Shown: positions 5,616 through 5,685 of the stretch, piece by piece | Layout: each line of letters starts with the position of its first letter | Position numbering within the stretch: the stretch's first letter is position 1 | Notes under the pieces: generated by a model | The model's input: the letters and a program-made list of their open reading frames with translations, nothing else | What the model was told of the DNA's origin: nothing | Database searches by the model: none | Origin: ANME-2 cluster archaeon | GTDB taxonomy: Archaea > Halobacteriota > Methanosarcinia > Methanosarcinales > Methanogasteraceae | Reading direction: 5' to 3' | Assembly (NCBI GenBank): GCA_003601535.1 | Contig: PIXW01000128.1 | Coordinates: forward strand, 1-5,685 | DNA: 5,685 nt | Translations under genes and position numbers: made by a program

Positions 5616-5624
5616 TTAAATATA
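5616..5624 (+). promoter_or_regulatory. TATA box of a probable plus-strand gene beyond the right edge
   Basis: TTAAATATA closely resembles the archaeal TATA consensus. Its centre at 5620 predicts a transcript start near 5645, just before the hairpin at 5650-5671 and the GGAGG at 5677-5681. The element is nearly symmetric (minus TATATTTAA) and could also fire leftward. Confidence 0.5.
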
Positions 5625-5649
5625 CGCAATCACGATGGTTTCATCACAC

Positions 5650-5671
5650 TGCACTGGCGCTTACCAGTGCA
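5650..5671 (+). repeat. 8-bp hairpin in a probable 5' leader
   Basis: TGCACTGG-CGCTTA-CCAGTGCA has perfect 8-bp arms (5650-5657 and 5664-5671) and a 6-base loop. It is the strongest stem in the window. With the predicted start near 5645 it would sit at the very 5' end of the transcript, 5 bases ahead of GGAGG. It may stabilise the message or affect initiation. A stop structure for a minus-strand gene from the right is the alternative, but no T-tract follows on that strand. Confidence 0.55.
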
Positions 5672-5676
5672 CAGAT

Positions 5677-5681
5677 GGAGG
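5677..5681 (+). promoter_or_regulatory. Shine-Dalgarno motif for a gene starting beyond the right edge
   Basis: GGAGG is a strong match to the archaeal anti-Shine-Dalgarno sequence, and only CATA remains before the edge. A start codon within the next few bases is expected. No start codon at suitable spacing lies inside the window. Confidence 0.45.
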
Positions 5682-5685
5682 CATA

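Larger units (their letters stand above)
5305..5685. other. Right-hand intergenic region without a secure gene
   Basis: About 380 bases between the KamA-like gene and the window edge have no ORF that I can assign to a known family. The region is T/A-rich in its middle and carries a palindrome over the KamA promoter, a 6-bp hairpin (5409-5426), an 8-bp inverted repeat with a nested stem (5531-5566), a near-perfect 14-bp palindrome (5584-5597), a TATA box (5616-5624) and an 8-bp hairpin before GGAGG at the right end. One 48-codon minus-strand ORF (5435-5581) is possible. The two longer ORFs here, on opposite strands, look spurious. No tRNA, transposase remnant or CRISPR repeat was recognised. 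Confidence 0.7.

Noticed and set aside
5650..5671. tRNA arm or CRISPR repeat at the right edge
   Set aside because: Only one stem is present. There are no other cloverleaf arms, no TTC-loop motif and no second copy of the repeat in the window.
5635..5685. Open plus-strand frame from ATG 5635 to the edge (MVSSHCTGAYQCTDGGI)
   Set aside because: Its ATG lies upstream of the transcript start predicted from the TATA box at 5616-5624, and its codons run through the 8-bp hairpin. A start after GGAGG is more likely.

Overview
The window looks archaeal, most likely from an anaerobic euryarchaeon of the methanogen/ANME type. Supporting signs are an archaeal-type 2-amino-3,7-dideoxy-D-threo-hept-6-ulosonate (ADH) synthase, a COG1361-type surface protein coupled to a MacB/FtsX-type permease, TTTAAAT and TTATAATA TATA boxes about 25-27 bases from plausible transcript starts, and Shine-Dalgarno motifs (GGTGA, AGGAG, GGAGG) that fit the archaeal 16S tail. 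Placement below phylum level is not supported by what can be read here.

Layout, left to right. (1) A minus-strand pair fills 1-2467: a secreted, C-terminally anchored protein with three Ig-like repeats, then, through an ATGA overlap, an ABC transporter permease that runs off the left edge a few residues before its expected end. (2) A 102-base AT-rich divergent promoter region, 2468-2569. (3) On the plus strand, the ADH synthase that starts the archaeal route to 3-dehydroquinate (2570-3367). (4) Convergent with it, 7 bases away, a Nif3-family dinuclear-metal protein (3375-4145) with its own TATA box and apparently leaderless start. (5) Upstream on the same strand, a KamA-family radical SAM/PLP protein (4189-5304). 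It keeps the iron-sulphur cluster, SAM, carboxylate and PLP residues, but not the two aspartates that hold lysine in lysine 2,3-aminomutase. (6) About 380 bases without a secure gene (5305-5685). This stretch holds several inverted repeats, one weak 48-residue ORF, and at the right edge a TATA box, an 8-bp hairpin and a GGAGG motif that look like the 5' leader of a plus-strand gene starting just outside the window.

The two left-hand genes form one envelope export or remodelling unit whose ATPase is not in view. The other three genes look like separately promoted metabolic genes. No transposase, CRISPR array, rRNA or recognisable tRNA was seen. The most unusual points are the altered substrate pocket of the KamA protein and the dense symmetry elements in the right-hand intergenic region.
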